A model generated the notes under the pieces. It made no database searches. It was not told the origin of the DNA and saw only the letters and a list, made by a program, of their open reading frames with translations. Shown piece by piece: positions 1 through 8,143 of a stretch of DNA of 64,000 nt. Origin of the DNA: Streptomyces sp. 11x1. GTDB lineage: Bacteria; Actinomycetota; Actinomycetes; Streptomycetales; Streptomycetaceae. The position numbers and the translations under genes are program-made. The first letter of the stretch is position 1; the number at the start of each line of letters is the position of its first letter. The stretch lies in contig NZ_CP122459.1 in the NCBI RefSeq assembly GCF_032598905.1, positions 1 through 64,000 on the forward strand, read 5' to 3'.

Positions 1-2
1 CA

Positions 3-221
3 CGCGTCATCGTGCAGGGCCGGTTGAAGCAGCGGTCCTACGAGGACCGGGAAGGCGTGAAGCGCACCGTGTTCGAGCTGGACGTCGAAGAGGTCGGCGC
101 CGCGCTGTCGAACGCCACGGTGAAGGTCACCAAGACGAGCCGGACGGCAGCGAGCGGCCCGGCCCGCGGCGGTGACCAGTGGAACACCGGGGCGGGCGGG
201 GCCGACCCGCCGCCGTTCTAA
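3..221 (+). CDS. ssb: Single-stranded DNA-binding protein, C-terminal part
   Basis: The open frame enters from the left edge and reads [18 protein letters not shown], followed by [13 protein letters not shown], which is the last beta strands of the bacterial SSB OB-fold. The tail is short, Gly/Pro-rich and ends in DPPPF, matching the acidic-aromatic tip by which SSB proteins recruit partner proteins. The start and about half of the domain lie outside the window. SSB coats single-stranded DNA during replication, repair and conjugation; a copy next to accessory genes suggests an element-encoded SSB. Its stop codon overlaps the end of the opposing gene by four bases. Confidence 0.9.
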   Translation, partial: RVIVQGRLKQRSYEDREGVKRTVFELDVEEVGAALSNATVKVTKTSRTAASGPARGGDQWNTGAGGADPPPF

Positions 222-2038
222 GGCTGTGCCGCCTGGTCGCTGTGCCAGGCAGGCGGAATGGTCAGCAACTCCGCCCCCGCCTCCGAGTCCTCGACCGGCA
301 CGGGGGCGCTGTCGTCTGCCGTAGGCGTCCGGTCGTTGGCCAAGCCCTCGTTGACGTCCTGGCCCTGATCCTCGTCCTGGGGCTGTTCCGGGTCGACGGG
401 CGGGTCCTCGAGCACGGGCTCCGTGTCCGGCGTCGTCGGCTCGATCTCAACCGGGGCCGGCTCCTCTGTAGCAGGAGGTGGGGCGGCCGGCGACGACACC
501 GGGACGGTGGGCTCCGGCTGCGGCGGCGTCGCGGGAGTCGTGGGCGCGGTCGGTTCCTCCGGCTGTGGAGTCAGGGAAGCGGTCGGCGGCTTCTCGACGG
601 GCGCAGACGGCATCGTGGGGCTGGGCGTCACCGCGATGTCCGTCCCCGGTACGGCGGGGACCACGGGGCTCGTCTCAAGCCTGCCGACCTGCAGCACCTC
701 TTCGGGCCTGGAAGGGGCCGTGACGACCACGGTCGTCGCGTCCTCGTCCAACCCTGGGATCTCGTGGACGGGCAAACCCGTGTCCGCCGGATCGACGCCC
801 ATGACGATGCTGACCGCCACCAGGGTGCCCATCTCCCGCAGGGTGTTCGCCTGCTCCAGGGTGGGCGGTTTCGCCGGGTCGATCCCCAGGGTGCCGAGTG
901 CCAGCACGGCCAGGCGGCGCGGCATCGGAGTGGCCTGCACCGTCTCTACGTGCCCGCCTGTCTCCGAGTGTTCCATGCGTTGGTGCCCGCGGGCGGCCAC
1001 CGTACGGTGTCGGCTCACGGCCGGTGCCTCGACGTGCACGGCGGTGCTGGTCGCCAAGAGGGAGGTTGCCTTCTTGCTGGTCTTACTGCTCTTGGCGTGC
1101 TTCGGCTGGTGAGGCTTGGGGCGTGCCAACTCCGCTGCTGCCAAGGTGACGTGCTCGGCGTTGCCTGCGTGGCGGCCGCTGGCCCGCGATTCCAGGGCAG
1201 TACTCGGCTCGTCCTGGTCCTTCAGCAACTTCAGGTACTCGTTCAGGCGCTTGGTGTCGTTGCCCCACAAGGCGTATCGCCCGTACTGCACGAGGTTGCG
1301 GACGCTCTCTCGCATCCCGTCCTCATGCACCCACAGCGTCGCGGCGGCTCCGTTGGAGAACACCCGCAGCCCGATGTGCTTGTCGCCTTCGTCGTAGGTG
1401 AAGCTGAACTGAGTCCAATCGGAGCCGACGGACGCCTCGGAGTACATCACCTTGCCGTCGACGTCGACGCACTTCGCTTCGAGCGGCCCAGCGGGTGTGC
1501 ACGCCATCTCGCCGTCGCTGGCGAAGTCCTTGAAAGCGGCCGACGCGTACGGCTGGGCGTCCGCCAGTTCGATCCCGTCAGTGGTGCCGGGGGACGTCTG
1601 AGGGACCCCCTGCTGACCCGCCAACTGGTAGCCCGCGCCGAGGGCTGCCACCGCGGCGATGGCGGTCACTGTCCAGCGCGGGAGGAGCCGTAGGTGACGG
1701 GCTGGCTTCGCTCCGGGCTCGGCTGAGGGCTGCTTCTTTCGAACGGGCCGAGCGGGGCGTACCGACGGCTCGACTATGAGCTCGGACGCGTCCTTTTCAC
1801 CCCATACAGCGGCTTCGGGGTGGTGAAAGCGGACGATGGCCCGCGCCTGCTCCTCGGTGATCTCCATGGCGTCCCGGACGCCTTCGACCGCGGAGGGGAA
1901 GGACTGGATCCGGCGGATCAGCAGAACGGGCTCGCCGGCTTCATCTTCGAAGTAGAGCGCGTCCGCCGACGACTTGAGGTCGGTGACGTGTACTCGTATG
2001 CCCGAAGCCGGATCAACGTCGGCCAAGGGGTCGTTCAC
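218..2038 (-). CDS. One-span membrane protein with cytoplasmic N-domain and proline-rich tail, sigma operon
   Basis: This is a 606-residue protein. Residues 1-115 are charged and probably cytoplasmic. Residues about 122-141 ([14 protein letters not shown]) form the only membrane helix. Residues 145-290 form an external domain with two cysteines (MACTP and AKCVD) that could pair. Residues about 430-590 are a Pro/Thr/Glu-rich low-complexity stalk. The start codon overlaps the preceding stop as ATGA, so it is coupled to the small gene and the ECF sigma factor upstream. The topology fits an anti-sigma or surface-sensing partner of that sigma factor, but no zinc anti-sigma motif is visible, so the role is inference. 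Confidence 0.8.
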   Translation of the reverse strand: MNDPLADVDPASGIRVHVTDLKSSADALYFEDEAGEPVLLIRRIQSFPSAVEGVRDAMEITEEQARAIVRFHHPEAAVWGEKDASELIVEPSVRPARPVRKKQPSAEPGAKPARHLRLLPRWTVTAIAAVAALGAGYQLAGQQGVPQTSPGTTDGIELADAQPYASAAFKDFASDGEMACTPAGPLEAKCVDVDGKVMYSEASVGSDWTQFSFTYDEGDKHIGLRVFSNGAAATLWVHEDGMRESVRNLVQYGRYALWGNDTKRLNEYLKLLKDQDEPSTALESRASGRHAGNAEHVTLAAAELARPKPHQPKHAKSSKTSKKATSLLATSTAVHVEAPAVSRHRTVAARGHQRMEHSETGGHVETVQATPMPRRLAVLALGTLGIDPAKPPTLEQANTLREMGTLVAVSIVMGVDPADTGLPVHEIPGLDEDATTVVVTAPSRPEEVLQVGRLETSPVVPAVPGTDIAVTPSPTMPSAPVEKPPTASLTPQPEEPTAPTTPATPPQPEPTVPVSSPAAPPPATEEPAPVEIEPTTPDTEPVLEDPPVDPEQPQDEDQGQDVNEGLANDRTPTADDSAPVPVEDSEAGAELLTIPPAWHSDQAAQP

Positions 2039-2418
2039 ATGTGTCCTTGCGAGCGTTCGTCCTGCTTGGCCTTCGCAATGTCGTCAAGGACGCTCTGCTC
2101 GTCGAGCGCGTCGATCGACGAGACGGCGCGGACGGTGCGCCCGTCCGCGGTGGTGATGACGACGGCGCTGCCGCCGACGGCAAGGCCGTCGCGGCTACCA
2201 GCGTCAGCGGAGGCTGCTTTGCGAGCAGAGCGCAGACGGCGGAGCTGGGCGAGCGAGGCCCTCTCGACGCGGGCGGCCGCCTCATCTGATATGGAAGGCG
2301 CCGGCGCGAGGGCAGCGGCCGCGAGGACGGCCCGGAAGGTCTGGCTGTCGTGCGGGGTGGGGACCTCGCCGTCAAGGCAGCGCGCCAGACGTGTGGCGGC
2401 GCTAGCGGGTACGAGCAT
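2035..2418 (-). CDS. Small protein between ECF sigma factor and membrane protein
   Basis: The product has 127 residues. It is alanine-rich with an amphipathic region rich in Arg (RRLRSARKAA) and a short beta-like segment (SAVVITTADGRTVRAVSS). It overlaps the sigma gene upstream by 17 bases and the membrane protein gene downstream by four bases (ATGA), so all three are translated from one leftward transcript. No known family is recognised. The middle position suggests a soluble regulator or adaptor of the sigma factor. Confidence 0.75.
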   Translation of the reverse strand: MLVPASAATRLARCLDGEVPTPHDSQTFRAVLAAAALAPAPSISDEAAARVERASLAQLRRLRSARKAASADAGSRDGLAVGGSAVVITTADGRTVRAVSSIDALDEQSVLDDIAKAKQDERSQGHM

Positions 2419-3184
2419 GCTCGACCTTCTCCCTCAATGTGTTGGTCTCCCCCGGCCCGGAGATCACGCGGTGAGCTCCTGCGGCAACCGTCAGAAGGTA
2501 CTCGACAACTGGCTTCCCTGACGATGGTGAGGGAATGACCGCAGCGAGCTTCGACAGTCCACGGTGCTGCAAAGTCCGGATATTACCTTCCCTCTTGCCC
2601 AGCTTTACAGCTACCTCACCTGTAGACAGACCCTCGAAAAACCGCAGCTTGAGGACGTCCTGCTGCCCCTGCGGCAGGGTGGCGAGCAACTGGGCAACGG
2701 CTTCGGCGACTTGGCGGGTTTCCGCTGCGTCTTCTGGCCCCATTTGTTCGCTGGCACGGTCCAGCATGAGCATGTCCGCGGTCAGGTGGTCGTTCGCTCG
2801 GACCTTGCATCGGCGCAGGTAGTCGGTGTGGACGCTGCCAGCGATCGAGAAGAGCCAGGCCAGGAAGCTGCCGTTCTCCCGGGGTGTGTACCGGTCGGCG
2901 TACAGGTGGCGGAGTGCCTTGAACCAGATCTCTTGGAGCAACTCCTCACGGATGTGTTCGTTCGATTCCCGGCGCGCGAGCCAGGCCGTGAGTCTGGGGA
3001 GGGTGAGGCGGTACAGGTGCCTGTAGGCGCCGTCGACTGCATGGTCGTCGTCGCTTTCCAGCATCACGGAGACCAGCCGTTCGACTTCTCCCGCGATGTC
3101 CTCCGCCGTCCGAGTGCCCGGCGTTCCCGTGTTCACCCCGTGCCGCCCCCCTGTAATTCGAGCATCTGTTTGTCTCGCGTGCAT
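2402..3184 (-). CDS. ECF-type RNA polymerase sigma factor
   Basis: The 260-residue protein carries sigma region 2 at about residues 70-130 (LLQEIWFKALRHLY, then FLAWLFSIAGSVHTDYLRR) and region 4 at about 165-215 (LLATLPQGQQDVLKLRFFEGLSTGEVAVKLG), ending in a basic recognition helix. The linker is short with no region 3, as in ECF or group 4 sigma factors. A C-terminal extension of about 45 residues is unusual. The ATG at 3184 has a weak ribosome site; GTG at 3136 with GGGGGG upstream is an alternative. It heads a three-gene operon with a small protein and a membrane protein. Its target promoters are unknown. Confidence 0.88.
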   Translation of the reverse strand: MHARQTDARITGGRHGVNTGTPGTRTAEDIAGEVERLVSVMLESDDDHAVDGAYRHLYRLTLPRLTAWLARRESNEHIREELLQEIWFKALRHLYADRYTPRENGSFLAWLFSIAGSVHTDYLRRCKVRANDHLTADMLMLDRASEQMGPEDAAETRQVAEAVAQLLATLPQGQQDVLKLRFFEGLSTGEVAVKLGKREGNIRTLQHRGLSKLAAVIPSPSSGKPVVEYLLTVAAGAHRVISGPGETNTLREKVEHARTR

Positions 3185-3217
3185 CTCGCGGCAGATTGCG
3201 CCTCAGATCCAGCGAGG

Positions 3218-3262
3218 AGAGAGCGGAACTCGACATTCCACCCCATTCGCACTGTACGCTTC
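3218..3262 (+). promoter_or_regulatory. Promoter with TTCGCACTGTACG motif before small winged-helix gene
   Basis: CATTCGCACTGTACGC at 3245-3260 matches the 5' half of the shared module found in the accessory arms. TACGCT (3255-3260) can serve as the -10 box, with TCGACA 19 bases upstream as a -35-like box. It faces the 3329 gene and lies between it and the divergent sigma operon, so it may also influence the latter. Confidence 0.55.
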
Positions 3263-3328
3263 CGCTGAATCGCACCAATCAGCCGGGGTCGCACAGCGAC
3301 CGACTCCGCTCACGAGAAGAGGAGCCTC

Positions 3329-3559
3329 ATGCCCACAACGCCCCCCAAGCCGAAGCCCCCAGCCCGTTTCGTGCTCTCACGGATGCCGCAAGGGTCGTGG
3401 CTGTCGCTCACCGACATGGCCGCGGTCCTCACCCGCGCCGGCGTCGACCACGACCCGGACTACATCGAGTCGGTGGTGCGCAGCCTCCAGCGCCGCGGGC
3501 AGTTGCGGACCAACGCCCTTAACCAGGTGATGCGGCCCGAGAGACGGGCGACGGCCTGA
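3329..3559 (+). CDS. Small winged-helix-like protein
   Basis: The 76-residue protein has a proline-rich start followed by SWLSLTDMAAVLTRAGV and DYIESVVRSLQRRGQLRTNAL. This is the helix-turn-helix plus wing pattern of a small DNA-binding domain. A strong GAAGAGGAG ribosome site precedes the ATG by five bases. It lies divergently from the ECF sigma operon behind a motif-bearing promoter, so a regulatory role is plausible but unproven. Confidence 0.75.
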   Translation: MPTTPPKPKPPARFVLSRMPQGSWLSLTDMAAVLTRAGVDHDPDYIESVVRSLQRRGQLRTNALNQVMRPERRATA

Positions 3560-3592
3560 CCTCCAGCCGCCCGTGCTCGCCGCGATGCCTGC

Positions 3593-3826
3593 TCAGCCCC
3601 ACGCGGAGTCGGCCGGCATCAACACCTGCACATCGGGCTCGACGGCCGGGGGCGGTTCCTCTGCCGTGGTGCCGTCTTCGGCCACCACATGCCGCCCCCA
3701 CGCAGAATCAGCGCGGCTGTGACCGTCCTGCGCCGAGTTCGCGAGAGCGGCACCGGCAAAGGCGAGGGAGCAGGCGAGAAGCAGCGACGATGCGATCGTG
3801 CTGAGCTTCATACGCGACGTGATCAT
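3593..3826 (-). CDS. Secreted small peptide precursor with two DSAWG motifs
   Basis: The 77-residue product begins with a textbook signal peptide: a basic start (MITSRMK), a hydrophobic core (ASSLLLACSLAFAGAA) and a likely cleavage after ALA at about residue 29. The mature part is about 48 residues, acidic and proline-rich, and contains RADSAWGRH and a C-terminal PADSAWG. Only the DSAWG pentapeptide is repeated, and one copy is the exact C-terminus, as in processed peptide signals. It is divergent from a LuxR-type regulator about 190 bases away. A pheromone-like role is inference. Confidence 0.7.
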   Translation of the reverse strand: MITSRMKLSTIASSLLLACSLAFAGAALANSAQDGHSRADSAWGRHVVAEDGTTAEEPPPAVEPDVQVLMPADSAWG

Positions 3827-3961
3827 GGTCTGTGGTTCCCCTTTGATTTATGCAGGGACGACCGCTGCGCCCGCTCCCCGGTCGGCGTCCGGCCCTTTAT
3901 GACTCAGTCGACCCAGAACCGTGCAAGATCAATTTCCGCTGTGGCACGTTGCTCGGCCACG

Positions 3962-3992
3962 TTGACGGAATTTGCACTGAGATCCGTAGTTA
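3962..3992 (+). promoter_or_regulatory. Candidate promoter of the LuxR-type regulator
   Basis: TTGACG at 3962-3967 and TAGTTA at 3987-3992 are separated by 19 bases, somewhat long for a principal-sigma promoter. They lie about 100 bases upstream of the chosen start at 4087, leaving a leader of about 85 bases. Confidence 0.4.
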
Positions 3993-4086
3993 AGGATCAA
4001 CACGAACACGCTGGACGTTGCCAAAGGCAAGTGCAAGTTCAAACCGGTTACCGAAACCCGTAATTCCGATTTCCGAAGGCGCAACA

Positions 4087-5112
4087 GTGTCCGAACAGTC
4101 TGATAGCGCAGCACAGGCCAACAAACCGGGCCTTTCTGAGCAGGCCCTCCGGTCGCTCAAGCACATCGTCGACGACGAGCCGATAGCCGACGGCGATCAC
4201 GGTTTACAGGAACTCGTCGACATGCACGCGGTTGTGCCCAACACTCATAGCCCGGGGCACTGGATCCTGCTCGACCCGCAGCAAACTGCACACAACCTGT
4301 TGTGGAACGGCATCACGGAGGTAACTGGCATCCTCAACCGCCTCGCCAAGGTGCCTAAGATCACCGAAGTGCTGGCCGTGGAGCACGACCGCGGTAAGTG
4401 GCGCGACGGTGTTGGCAGCAAGTACTTCGACGACCCCGACCAGATCAACGCACAACTCGACAAGATCATGGCAGGGGCAACCGAAGAGCTGTTGACTGCA
4501 CAGCCCCGCAAGAGGTCAAAGTCTCTGCTCACGATGGCAATGCCCCGAGACGTCGCCCTGCTCGAACGCGGATGCACCATGCGCACGTTGTACCCCTACA
4601 GCGCCAGGGTCGGAGTCGTGGAACCGAAGTGGATGAGGCAGATGGCCAAACAGGGCGCCGCCGTACGCACGCTCTCCATCCCATTCCCCCGCATGATCAT
4701 CGTCGACCGGAGGCACGCGTTCATTGAGGATCTGGTCATCGATGGCGCACCACCGAACGCGGGTTGGTACGTGACCGACCGGCCCGTCGTCGAGTGGATC
4801 TCAATGATCTTTGACCTCTACTGGGCCCGCGCCGATACCTGGTCGCAGCCCCTGGACCACTCTGGCCACGTCACCAGCCCGATTCAGCGGGCCATCCTCC
4901 GGGAGCTAGTGGCTGGCTTCGACCAGAAGCAGATCGCGGGGCGCCTGCAGATCAGCGACAAGACTTTGTCCAACCATCTCGTCGATTTGCGCACCAAGCT
5001 GGGGCTGCGCACCACGTACCAGCTCATGCACTGGTGGGCAACGTCGCAGGAGAACTCGTCGGTTCTCGAACTTCGGCCTGGGGAGGAGCCTCCCAACTTT
5101 CCTGGTCCGTAG
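4087..5112 (+). CDS. LuxR-type HTH regulator with TrmB-like N-terminal part
   Basis: GTG at 4087 was chosen because GAAGG lies eight bases upstream; an ATG at 4018 would add 23 residues without a ribosome site. The product has about 341 residues. The N-terminal part (SEQALRSLKHIVDDEP, then LLDPQQTAHNLLWNGITEV) and the middle (PRDVALLERGCTMRTLYPYSA) resemble TrmB/PLD-like sensory regions seen in actinobacterial LuxR proteins. The C-terminus holds a LuxR HTH: SPIQRAILRELVAGFDQKQIAGRLQ, split as IQRAILRELV and KQIAGRLQISDKTLSNHL. Its neighbour is the DSAWG peptide gene, suggesting a signal-receptor pair. Confidence 0.85.
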   Translation: MSEQSDSAAQANKPGLSEQALRSLKHIVDDEPIADGDHGLQELVDMHAVVPNTHSPGHWILLDPQQTAHNLLWNGITEVTGILNRLAKVPKITEVLAVEHDRGKWRDGVGSKYFDDPDQINAQLDKIMAGATEELLTAQPRKRSKSLLTMAMPRDVALLERGCTMRTLYPYSARVGVVEPKWMRQMAKQGAAVRTLSIPFPRMIIVDRRHAFIEDLVIDGAPPNAGWYVTDRPVVEWISMIFDLYWARADTWSQPLDHSGHVTSPIQRAILRELVAGFDQKQIAGRLQISDKTLSNHLVDLRTKLGLRTTYQLMHWWATSQENSSVLELRPGEEPPNFPGP

Positions 5113-5999
5113 AGGCACTGATCGACGGAGCTTCTCGCGCCTTGTTCTGGTTCATCGCGCACAACGCGGCAGAGGGCTCTGAGCCCCCAACCCCCCGCCG
5201 GCCCCGTGGCGCTGGACCCGCGCCTGACTTCGGCGCAAGCGCCTCAATCCCGAACCTACTGCCTTCGCTTCGCCGGATGCCGGGCGCGCAGGCCTGAAGT
5301 GGTGCAGACCGCAAGGAGGAGGCGTGGTTGCTCCCTCGAAGTGGTTGCTGGAGGCATACGCGCGCCTGATTCCTTCGGCTGACTGCGCCGTCGTGGCTGA
5401 CTTTCGGTGGCTGAGGTCCAAGAGGGGCAGCAACGAGAGCACAGGTGGGAGATGAAGCTGCAGGTGACCACACAGGGCCCCGGCGCTCGGCAGCGCGAGC
5501 GGTGCGCGCAACTACGAGACGGGTTCGCGCTGGCGAGCGCCGGGGGAGCGGGGTCCAGGGGCCGGCGAAGGCCCCTGGTACCACCGGGCTCTGTGCGGCG
5601 CCGTTTGTGCTTGCGTTAGAGCGGGGGGTCAGGTATCACGCGCGCGCGCACGATATAAGAAGTGAGGCTCTGCAAAGTACCTGGCCAGAGGCTTGTTACT
5701 TGCTAGTAAGGTACGCCAGAGGCAACCTTCGAGCCGTTTGACGTTGCCCCTGACGCCACAACAGAAGCCTGAATGCAACGTATAGTTGCACAACTTCCAG
5801 GCCTGCCCCGAGCGTTCATGTCGGGCACACGATGAAGCTCAAGCTGTAGACATACCGATTCACCGACTCCTCGACGTACGTCAGGGGCTACCTTCGACAC
5901 GCCGAGTGCCACTATTCATTGCACTTGTGCCGTCTATAGTTGCCTCCGGTAGTAGGGTGCTCCTCGTCTGGTATTCGATCTTGAGGAGCGTATGACCCC
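5113..5999. other. Intergenic region with GCAAC/GTTGC motifs, no convincing gene
   Basis: No frame here has credible codon use or a ribosome site. The right half has lower GC and contains several related short motifs: GGCAAC near 5719, GTTGCC near 5743, the dyad GCAAC/GTTGC at 5775-5789, and a second TATAGTTGC at 5935-5943 matching 5781-5789. A small dyad TTACT/AGTAA lies near 5694-5707. The position directly upstream of the two RepL-like genes makes it a candidate replication or operator region. Confidence 0.45.
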
Positions 6000-6644
6000 G
6001 TGTCAGCACAACCCTCTGAGGACCCGCGTCGCCAGCGGGCACCCTCCGGGGAGCCCGCGCCGTCGAAGCGGACCGCGCCAGCTCCCAGTGACTACCGTCG
6101 TTCCCGCCGTCCCCGGCCGAAGCCGGTCACTGTCGTCAAGCTGCCCGAGGGGCACAGAGCGATCGTCGAACGGAACCCCACCAGCGTGGGGTTCATCGGC
6201 GGCGGCTTCAGCATGGACAGCCTGGAATTCCTCAAGTGGATGGCCGTCTACTTTCACGACGACATCGCGGCTCTACGAGTCCTGCTCTTCCTCATGGGGA
6301 CACAGGAACCCGGAGGCACCATCAGGGCCACGCAGAGGGAGATCGCTTCAGGCCTGCAACTGAACCGCGTGCACGTCAACCGGGCGATGGGGCGGGTATA
6401 CGCCCTGGGCCTGGTGCACATGGTCGACCGCGGCGTCTATCAGCTCAACCCCCAAGCATCGCTCCGGGGTGGCACCATCGAGGTAGAAGAAGCTGGTCGC
6501 CCGGCTCACCGGAAACCGGCGACCAGGAGGGTCGACCAGTTGGAGCTGATCGCGGACCTCGACGAGGACCCCACGATCCCCACCGAGTTCAAACAGCTCA
6601 TGCTGCCGGGTAGGGAGCCACGGCAGCCGAAGGCGGAGGGATAG
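6000..6644 (+). CDS. RepL-like winged-helix protein, first copy
   Basis: GTG at 6000 follows GAGGAG at 5983-5988; a stop at 5982 bars any longer frame. The 214-residue product has a disordered basic start, then ALRVLLFLMGTQEPGG, TQREIASGLQLNRVHVNRAM and RGVYQLNPQ. This is the pattern of RepL-type plasmid replication or MarR-like winged-helix proteins. It directly abuts a second gene sharing the same core. A replication role fits the family but a transcription factor role cannot be excluded. Confidence 0.8.
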   Translation: MSAQPSEDPRRQRAPSGEPAPSKRTAPAPSDYRRSRRPRPKPVTVVKLPEGHRAIVERNPTSVGFIGGGFSMDSLEFLKWMAVYFHDDIAALRVLLFLMGTQEPGGTIRATQREIASGLQLNRVHVNRAMGRVYALGLVHMVDRGVYQLNPQASLRGGTIEVEEAGRPAHRKPATRRVDQLELIADLDEDPTIPTEFKQLMLPGREPRQPKAEG

Positions 6645-7136
6645 ATGACAGCACAGCCGGTCGAAGAACACGCACCCGCACCCGATCTCTGGGTATCCCC
6701 CAACGTGTTCGCGTTCGTCCCAAGCGTGCCCGGCCCCGCGCTGCGGGTCCTGCTCTTCCTGCTGGGAGCCCAAGAGCCGGGAGGGCGCATCGTCATCACC
6801 CAGCAGGCCATTGCCGATGCGGTCGGCCTCCAGCGCTCGGCGGTCGGTCTCGCACTGCAGCACCTGCAGTTCGCCCGCATGGTCACCATGCTCCAGCGGG
6901 GCGTCTACACCCTGCACCCGCAGATCGCGGCGTTCAGCACGCCGGCTGAGGCTGACGAAGCGGTCCGCCGTCTGGGCGCGGAAGACTACCTCGATGTCGA
7001 CGACTTCGAGGAGCGTTACCAGGACACGGTGGCTGCCCACCAGGAGGAGCTGAAGCGGAAGGCCGAGGTGCGCCAAGCCCCGCCCAAGCCTCCCACCGAC
7101 CTCGCGGCGCACCGCCGCAGGCGTGGGAGGCCGTAG
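6645..7136 (+). CDS. RepL-like winged-helix protein, second copy
   Basis: The ATG follows immediately after the stop of the upstream gene. The 163-residue product shares ALRVLLFLLGAQEPGG, the TQQAIADAVGLQRSAV recognition region and RGVYTLHPQ with its neighbour, so the pair arose by tandem duplication. It lacks the long basic N-terminal tail and ends in a charged helix and Arg-rich tip (HRRRRGRP). The pair may form a heterodimer. A strong terminator follows 20 bases later. Confidence 0.8.
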   Translation: MTAQPVEEHAPAPDLWVSPNVFAFVPSVPGPALRVLLFLLGAQEPGGRIVITQQAIADAVGLQRSAVGLALQHLQFARMVTMLQRGVYTLHPQIAAFSTPAEADEAVRRLGAEDYLDVDDFEERYQDTVAAHQEELKRKAEVRQAPPKPPTDLAAHRRRRGRP

Positions 7137-7155
7137 CTCAGCTCACTGACGAAAC

Positions 7156-7191
7156 CACGTAGGGCCCCCGCATCAGCGGGGGCCCTACGTG
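7156..7191 (+). terminator. Rho-independent-type hairpin after RepL-like pair
   Basis: A perfect 16-bp stem (CACGTAGGGCCCCCGC and its complement) encloses the loop ATCA. It lies 20 bases after the second RepL-like stop. There is no long T run, as usual for actinobacteria. It can also end the leftward transcript of the 7251 gene. Confidence 0.85.
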
Positions 7192-7250
7192 TGTCTGGTA
7201 TTCGTTAAGAGTCTAACCGGCTGGAGTCCGTCCCCGCCAGTCAGCCGTGA

Positions 7251-7763
7251 TCATGCTGCAGCCACGCCCATCACGGGGATAATCTCGGCGGCGGCCCACA
7301 TGACGCGCTTCCCATTGTCGGTTGAGTAGGAACCGGCGTCGGCGCTGATCAAGTCCACCAGCCTGCGGCCAGCGCCTGGAACCATGCATGCGCCCCCGCA
7401 TCGGTCGAGGGCCTCAACCGACACGTACAAGTGCTCGCCGTCGATCCGCAGTTCGCACGTCATCTTCCCTTTGACGGCATGCAGCAGGTGCTTCACGAAC
7501 TCGCCTGCTGTTACTGCGGCCCAGTCCACAAGAGAATCCGCGGGGCTGAGCTCCGGGAGCAGCAGGTCCATCACCTCGCGGACTTGATCTGAGCAGCCCC
7601 GCGCGCAGTCCGGCCCTGGAGAGAAAGTGAACCGCGTCCGCCGAACCACTGAGCTGGCTTCGGGTAGGCGGCCTTCGCCTGCTGTGGGGTGCTCAAGTTC
7701 CCGTGCGGTGGGCAGGTCGGTTGCGCGAACCCGCTGATGGCCTTGCTGGTCCGGAATGATCAC
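7251..7763 (-). CDS. Histidine-kinase-like ATPase domain protein (anti-sigma regulator type)
   Basis: The GTG start at 7763 overlaps the stop of a small upstream ORF (GTGA). The 170-residue product has an N-box-like helix (VTAGEFVKHLLHAV), a strand pair (CELRIDGEHLYVSVEA) and a C-terminal GRRLVDLISADAGSYSTDNGKRVMWA that matches the G2 and terminal strand of HATPase_c proteins of the RsbW type. The canonical N-box Asn and a clear DNG motif are degenerate, so ATP binding is uncertain. Such proteins in Streptomyces usually act as anti-sigma or partner-switching regulators. Confidence 0.75.
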   Translation of the reverse strand: MIIPDQQGHQRVRATDLPTARELEHPTAGEGRLPEASSVVRRTRFTFSPGPDCARGCSDQVREVMDLLLPELSPADSLVDWAAVTAGEFVKHLLHAVKGKMTCELRIDGEHLYVSVEALDRCGGACMVPGAGRRLVDLISADAGSYSTDNGKRVMWAAAEIIPVMGVAAA

Positions 7764-7897
7764 GGGTTCCCCCTGGGGCGAGGCTGGAGCGCGACTGTCC
7801 CGGACGCCCCAGCGGTCAGCACGGCTACGAAGTGGCCTGCTATCGCGGCGGCTGAGGTCGCCAGAAGGGTCTCCAGGTTGTGCGCGCGGTACTTCAT
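7760..7897 (-). CDS. Small upstream ORF coupled to the ATPase-like gene
   Basis: A 45-residue frame starts with MKYRAHNLETLLATSAAA and ends NP at a TGA that overlaps the next GTG start. GAGAG lies about nine bases before the ATG. The sequence is mildly hydrophobic in the centre (AGHFVAVLTAG). The four-base overlap argues that it is translated and couples expression of the ATPase-like gene. No family is recognised. Confidence 0.6.
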   Translation of the reverse strand: MKYRAHNLETLLATSAAAIAGHFVAVLTAGASGTVALQPRPRGNP

Positions 7898-7995
7898 AGA
7901 GCCGTTCTCTCGTGACCTCGGCAGTGTCTGCCAGTCAGGGGGCGGTGACGGTACGCACGTTCCCGAGCGGATCTTGCTTCGGACGGTCCACTAGT

Positions 7996-8079
7996 GTCAA
8001 GAATCTTTGTGGGTTAGGCAAGTATCCTTGGCTAACTGGCAAGTAATGTTGCGGAATCGCCAAGTTTCGTTGCTGATCG
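7996..8079 (+). repeat. Four tandem 21-bp operator repeats
   Basis: Four consecutive units begin at 7996, 8017, 8038 and 8059 with exact 21-bp spacing. All contain G-N-CAAG and TTG at fixed positions, giving the dyad CAAG, four bases, NTTG; the second unit has the perfect form CAAGTATCCTTG. Two helical turns per unit put all dyads on one DNA face. The last unit overlaps the -35 box of the operon promoter. They are probably operators of the XRE protein encoded directly downstream. Confidence 0.85.
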
Positions 8080-8099
8080 TCTCGGCGGCACCGTACGCT
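8070..8099 (+). promoter_or_regulatory. Promoter of the XRE/HExxH/DUF6545/monooxygenase operon
   Basis: TTGCTG (8070-8075) and TACGCT (8094-8099) are 18 bases apart. The -35 box sits in the fourth 21-bp operator unit, so protein bound to the repeats should block or contact RNA polymerase. The start codon at 8144 follows about 40 bases after the expected transcription start. Confidence 0.65.
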
Positions 8100-8143
8100 T
8101 CACCCGCCAACCATGACCCCGCCTTCGACCACCGGGAGTACAG

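Noticed and set aside
179..1693. 504-codon plus-strand frame
   Set aside because: It is a shadow of the sigma-operon membrane protein; very Arg/Leu/Gly-rich with no domain.
5024..5584. 186-codon minus-strand frame after the LuxR gene
   Set aside because: It has no ribosome site, overlaps the regulator end and has Arg/Pro/Ala-rich composition without homology-like motifs.
5992..6363. ATG at 5992 as start of a separate gene
   Set aside because: It has the better spacing to GAGGAG but the frame encodes low-complexity Arg/Pro/Ser sequence; the frame from GTG 6000 contains the RepL-like core.
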